Assembly: GCA_002694685.1 (NCBI GenBank)
Contig: NZMW01000004.1
Coordinates: 430,632 to 494,631 of the forward strand
DNA from: Balneola sp.
GTDB taxonomy: Bacteria; Bacteroidota; Rhodothermia; Balneolales; Balneolaceae
Direction of reading: 5' to 3'
DNA: 64,000 nt
The notes under the pieces are model-generated. The model was not told the origin of the DNA. It made no database searches and saw nothing but the letters and a program-made list of their open reading frames with translations. The position numbers were made by a program, and so were the translations under genes. Shown here piece by piece: positions 61,417 to 64,000 of this stretch (positions within the stretch are counted from its first letter, which is position 1; each line of letters begins with the position of its first letter).

Positions 61417-63135
61417 TTACATCCCCTCAATATAATCCCCAAACTTCCAGTTCGATTTGAAGTCGTTAGTGAGTCCCTGATCCGTCATTAATGCTTTCAC
61501 CATGGCAACAGGAATACTTCCATTTTGCAGGATAAAATCATGGAATTCTTTTTCACTCATTTCTCCTGATTCTACCAATTCCAGTCGCAAAGAATAAAAC
61601 TGCATGGCACCAACCATATAGGCGATTTGATACAGCGGTCCGTAGTTACCTTCAAAAGATCGGCGGACTTCAGCCTCCGCATTGGCATATTCATGGCCGA
61701 CTTTATCCACGAGGTAGTCAATACATTCCTGTGGGGACCAATTTCCTAAATGATAGTTCAGAGAAAAAACAATTCGGGCAGCCCGGTGCATTCTCCAGTA
61801 CAACATGCCAATTTTGTCTTCCGGATTATTGGGGAAATCTTTTTCCCAAAGAACAAATTCCCAATACAAAGCCCAGCCTTCGGTCCAGAAAGGGGTGCGA
61901 AAATTTTGGCGATGGGTTTCGTATCGGCGGTTCATAAACTGTTGCAGGTGGTGTCCGGGAATCAATTCATGATGAACAACGGCTTTCGAAAAGTGAGGGT
62001 TATTGCCACGCATACTCATCATTTTTTCATCATGAGTCATAGTATTTGTAGGGTAAGCAATACGCACAACTTCACCGCCTAAAAAGAAGGGGGCTATTTT
62101 CTGCCATTCCGGACTTAACATCACCATTCTCCAGCTTTCTTTTGCAACAGGAGGGATGGTTAACAGGTCTCTTTCTTCCAAAAAAGTAACGGCTTCCTCG
62201 GCAAGATCCTTAACAAGAGGCGGTTGCTCTCCGGCCGGCACATACGTTTTTTTGACGTGCTCCAAAGCTGCCTTCCAGTCATCGCCATACCCAATTTCGC
62301 GAGATGCTTTAAGCATTTCATTGTACGTCCAGGCATATTGCTCATTGGCGATATCAATCAGTTGCTGAGGATTGTAGGAAATCATCTCAAAACCTAATCG
62401 TCTGATAATTTCTTCTTCCCCAATCGGGCTTCCCACGATTCCGCTTTCATCGGTCTGCTCTTTCTCCTGATCAAAGTGATTCTGAACAGCCTCTTCATAT
62501 TCTTCGAGTGATGTTTCTAAGGCATTGAAAGGTTCTTCTACCCACCAGGTAAAGTCAGGATCGTAGCCATAATAGAATTCATAAGCCTCTTCGATGGCTT
62601 CTCTTCGTTCTTCAATGATATTGGCTAGAAAGCCCGCATCTTTTTTTGAGAAGACGGTGGTGTTTTTCAAAGCGGCATGTAGAGCTTCGGTTTCAGTATT
62701 CCACGCATTGAACCAGTTCGCTACTTGTTTGCCTTCCATAGAAACGCCGGATCTTCTTTGGGTAATGAAATCCATAACGGATTGGGGGGCAGGGATATAT
62801 TTTTTGAGTTCATTAAATCTCTTTTGATCTGCCTGAAGGAAATACTGAGAACGTTCGAGGTCGTTTTTTAAAAGGAGGTAGTCAACTTGAGAAGATCGAT
62901 CCAATTCGCGAAAATTGATTTCACCTAAGCGGTTCAGCCAATCACTATATAAATCAGAAAAGCGGGATATATACTGCTCTGAATGTTCAACGGCATACTT
63001 TCTTGAAAGAGCTCCGGCATCTTCACGATAGATGGTAATTAAGTCTTCCACTGAAGACGATACCTGAGCTGATAGCTCTTTTTGAGGAGTGAATGCCAGA
63101 ACGGCGGCGACTGAGAATAGAATTAAATTCTGCAT
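61417..63135 (-). CDS. Exported DUF885 metallopeptidase-like protein
   Basis: 572 residues with a signal peptide (ILFSVAAVLAFTPQKELSAQ). The zinc motif is in VVHHELIPGHHLQQFMNRR (HExxxGHH form), followed by FWTEGWALYWE with the third ligand. The N-terminal 350 residues are helical, as is usual for DUF885 (PF05960), a family of presumed carboxypeptidase-like enzymes. All ligands are present. It faces the LuxC-like gene. Confidence 0.85.
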   Translation of the reverse strand: MQNLILFSVAAVLAFTPQKELSAQVSSSVEDLITIYREDAGALSRKYAVEHSEQYISRFSDLYSDWLNRLGEINFRELDRSSQVDYLLLKNDLERSQYFLQADQKRFNELKKYIPAPQSVMDFITQRRSGVSMEGKQVANWFNAWNTETEALHAALKNTTVFSKKDAGFLANIIEERREAIEEAYEFYYGYDPDFTWWVEEPFNALETSLEEYEEAVQNHFDQEKEQTDESGIVGSPIGEEEIIRRLGFEMISYNPQQLIDIANEQYAWTYNEMLKASREIGYGDDWKAALEHVKKTYVPAGEQPPLVKDLAEEAVTFLEERDLLTIPPVAKESWRMVMLSPEWQKIAPFFLGGEVVRIAYPTNTMTHDEKMMSMRGNNPHFSKAVVHHELIPGHHLQQFMNRRYETHRQNFRTPFWTEGWALYWEFVLWEKDFPNNPEDKIGMLYWRMHRAARIVFSLNYHLGNWSPQECIDYLVDKVGHEYANAEAEVRRSFEGNYGPLYQIAYMVGAMQFYSLRLELVESGEMSEKEFHDFILQNGSIPVAMVKALMTDQGLTNDFKSNWKFGDYIEGM

Positions 63136-63441
63136 AGATAAATGATAGCTTGAAAATTGACTGATCTATATAAAGAAAAATATAGCAGAACTGCTATGGA
63201 TGGGTGTAAAATGATTTTTTTCAAAGAAAAGAAATTGAGGTAATCATTTAATCCTACCAATCAAGTTCAAATACCGTGTGTAAGAATTGTATCAGTTGTT
63301 GAACCATGATTTATTGGATTATAGGATATCCATGGTTATATCATTTACAACCTGCAATTATCCACAAAATCCATTTCAAAGGTTAGGTAGGATTGTCTTA
63401 TCTTTCAGGCTCCTAAAATTTTGAAATTCAAAAACGCTTAA
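63136..63441. other. 306-bp spacer between DUF885 and leuS
   Basis: The divergent spacer should hold both promoters. An inverted pair AACCATG (63302-63308) / CATGGTT (63331-63337) is present. No T-box or other leader RNA and no gene is seen. Confidence 0.5.
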
Positions 63442-64000
63442 ATGCACTCCTACAAACCGGAAAACATCGAGACCAAATGGCAAAAGTACTGGCTCGAGAA
63501 TAAGACCTTTGAAACACCTACCGACAAGTCGAAGCCTAAGTATTATGTGCTGGATATGTTCCCATATCCAAGTGGAGCGGGGCTGCATGTTGGTCACCCC
63601 GAAGGTTATACGGCTACGGATATTATTGCCCGTTACAAGCGTATGAAAGGCTTTAATGTGTTGCACCCGATTGGCTGGGATGCATTTGGATTGCCTGCGG
63701 AACAGTATGCGGTTAAAACCGGCACGCACCCGCGCATCACCACAGAGAAAAACGTCAATAAATTTCGGGAGCAACTACAGGCTATCGGCTTTAGTTATGA
63801 TTGGGATCGTGAAGTGAATACCACCGATCCGGATTACTACAAATGGACGCAGTGGATTTTCCTTCAGCTCTATAAAAAGGGATTGGCTTACGAAGATGAA
63901 GTAGCCGTAAACTGGTGTCCAGAGTTGGGAACCGTACTTGCCAATGAGGAAGTAATTGACGGGAAAAGCGAAGTCGGTGGTTATCCCGTTGTCCGCAAAC
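63442..64000 (+). CDS. leuS: Leucyl-tRNA synthetase, 3' partial
   Basis: The gene starts with ATG at 63442 and runs off the right edge (186 codons present). [17 protein letters not shown] at the start, the HIGH-type motif in [31 protein letters not shown] and [15 protein letters not shown] are those of LeuRS. It charges tRNA-Leu. The editing domain and KMSKS are outside the window. Confidence 0.97.
   Translation, partial: MHSYKPENIETKWQKYWLENKTFETPTDKSKPKYYVLDMFPYPSGAGLHVGHPEGYTATDIIARYKRMKGFNVLHPIGWDAFGLPAEQYAVKTGTHPRITTEKNVNKFREQLQAIGFSYDWDREVNTTDPDYYKWTQWIFLQLYKKGLAYEDEVAVNWCPELGTVLANEEVIDGKSEVGGYPVVRK

Noticed and set aside
61750-62082. 110-aa plus-strand frame opposite the DUF885 gene
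   Set aside because: It is a shadow of the zinc-site region of that gene and shows no protein-like pattern.
63302-63337. A T-box or leader attenuator before leuS
   Set aside because: The inverted pair is short, has a long loop, and lacks the T-box sequence, a leader peptide rich in Leu, and a T-tract.

Overview
The window looks like a chromosome segment of a marine-type Bacteroidota-related bacterium, most likely Balneolota/Rhodothermota. Reasons: three large exported proteins carry the SQNYPNPFNPTT-type C-terminal sorting domain of type IX (Por) secretion; there are LytTR and HisKA_2 signalling proteins, a NagB-PIG-L fusion and moderately AT-rich DNA. The phylum is inferred; no rRNA is present.

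Region 1 (1-16026) is a glycan-use locus. On the plus strand, in a tight and partly overlapping order, it has the end of a GH2 beta-glucuronidase, a GATase1-like protein, an SSS symporter, a 47-aa membrane protein, a TIM-barrel isomerase, a GH20 hexosaminidase, a NagB-like deaminase, a PhyH dioxygenase, a GH105 unsaturated-uronyl hydrolase, a second SSS symporter and a GH28 polygalacturonase. On the minus strand follow a GntR-LacI hybrid regulator and a NagB-PIG-L fusion. Together they suggest that a glycan containing uronic acid and amino sugar is cut outside the cytoplasm, imported by sodium symporters (no SusC/SusD is seen in the window) and turned into fructose-6-phosphate. A 13-bp sequence lies about 30 bp upstream of both minus-strand genes.

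Region 2 (16242-27630) holds small transcription units of exported or stress-like proteins: a YwaF-like membrane protein, an outer-membrane barrel, two AraC regulators, a VOC protein, a DUF6265 protein, an erythromycin-esterase-like protein, a degenerate metallo-beta-lactamase-fold protein, two alpha/beta hydrolases and a pappalysin-type protease. A shared motif, TGTCKGNTNTTTACAATT, occurs five times around the AraC genes.

Region 3 (27655-38438) is an integrated element of about 10.8 kb in tRNA-Leu(CAG), bounded by a 17-bp direct repeat. It has a tyrosine integrase, two excisionase-like proteins, a P4/D5-type helicase, a DUF6371 primase-like protein and several unknown genes. It also carries a proteasome-like Ntn hydrolase, a tail-fibre-like protein and a pseudokinase. 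No terminase, portal, capsid or relaxase was recognised, so it resembles a phage satellite or a reduced prophage. Paired GTTGGTAAC boxes and CCACTTTT iterons lie near both ends.

Region 4 (38505-53170, minus strand) encodes a secreted HExxH protease, a lipoprotein, a dienelactone hydrolase, a 2033-aa BspA-like surface protein with 31 DUF285 repeats, a two-component system, and a sorting-domain protein whose signal peptide is broken by an in-frame TGA.

Region 5 (53332-64000) is mostly core genome: gatB, a cysteine-less TlpA-like lipoprotein, tpiA, purD, an NHL-repeat protein, a LuxE/LuxC-like pair, a DUF885 peptidase and the start of leuS.
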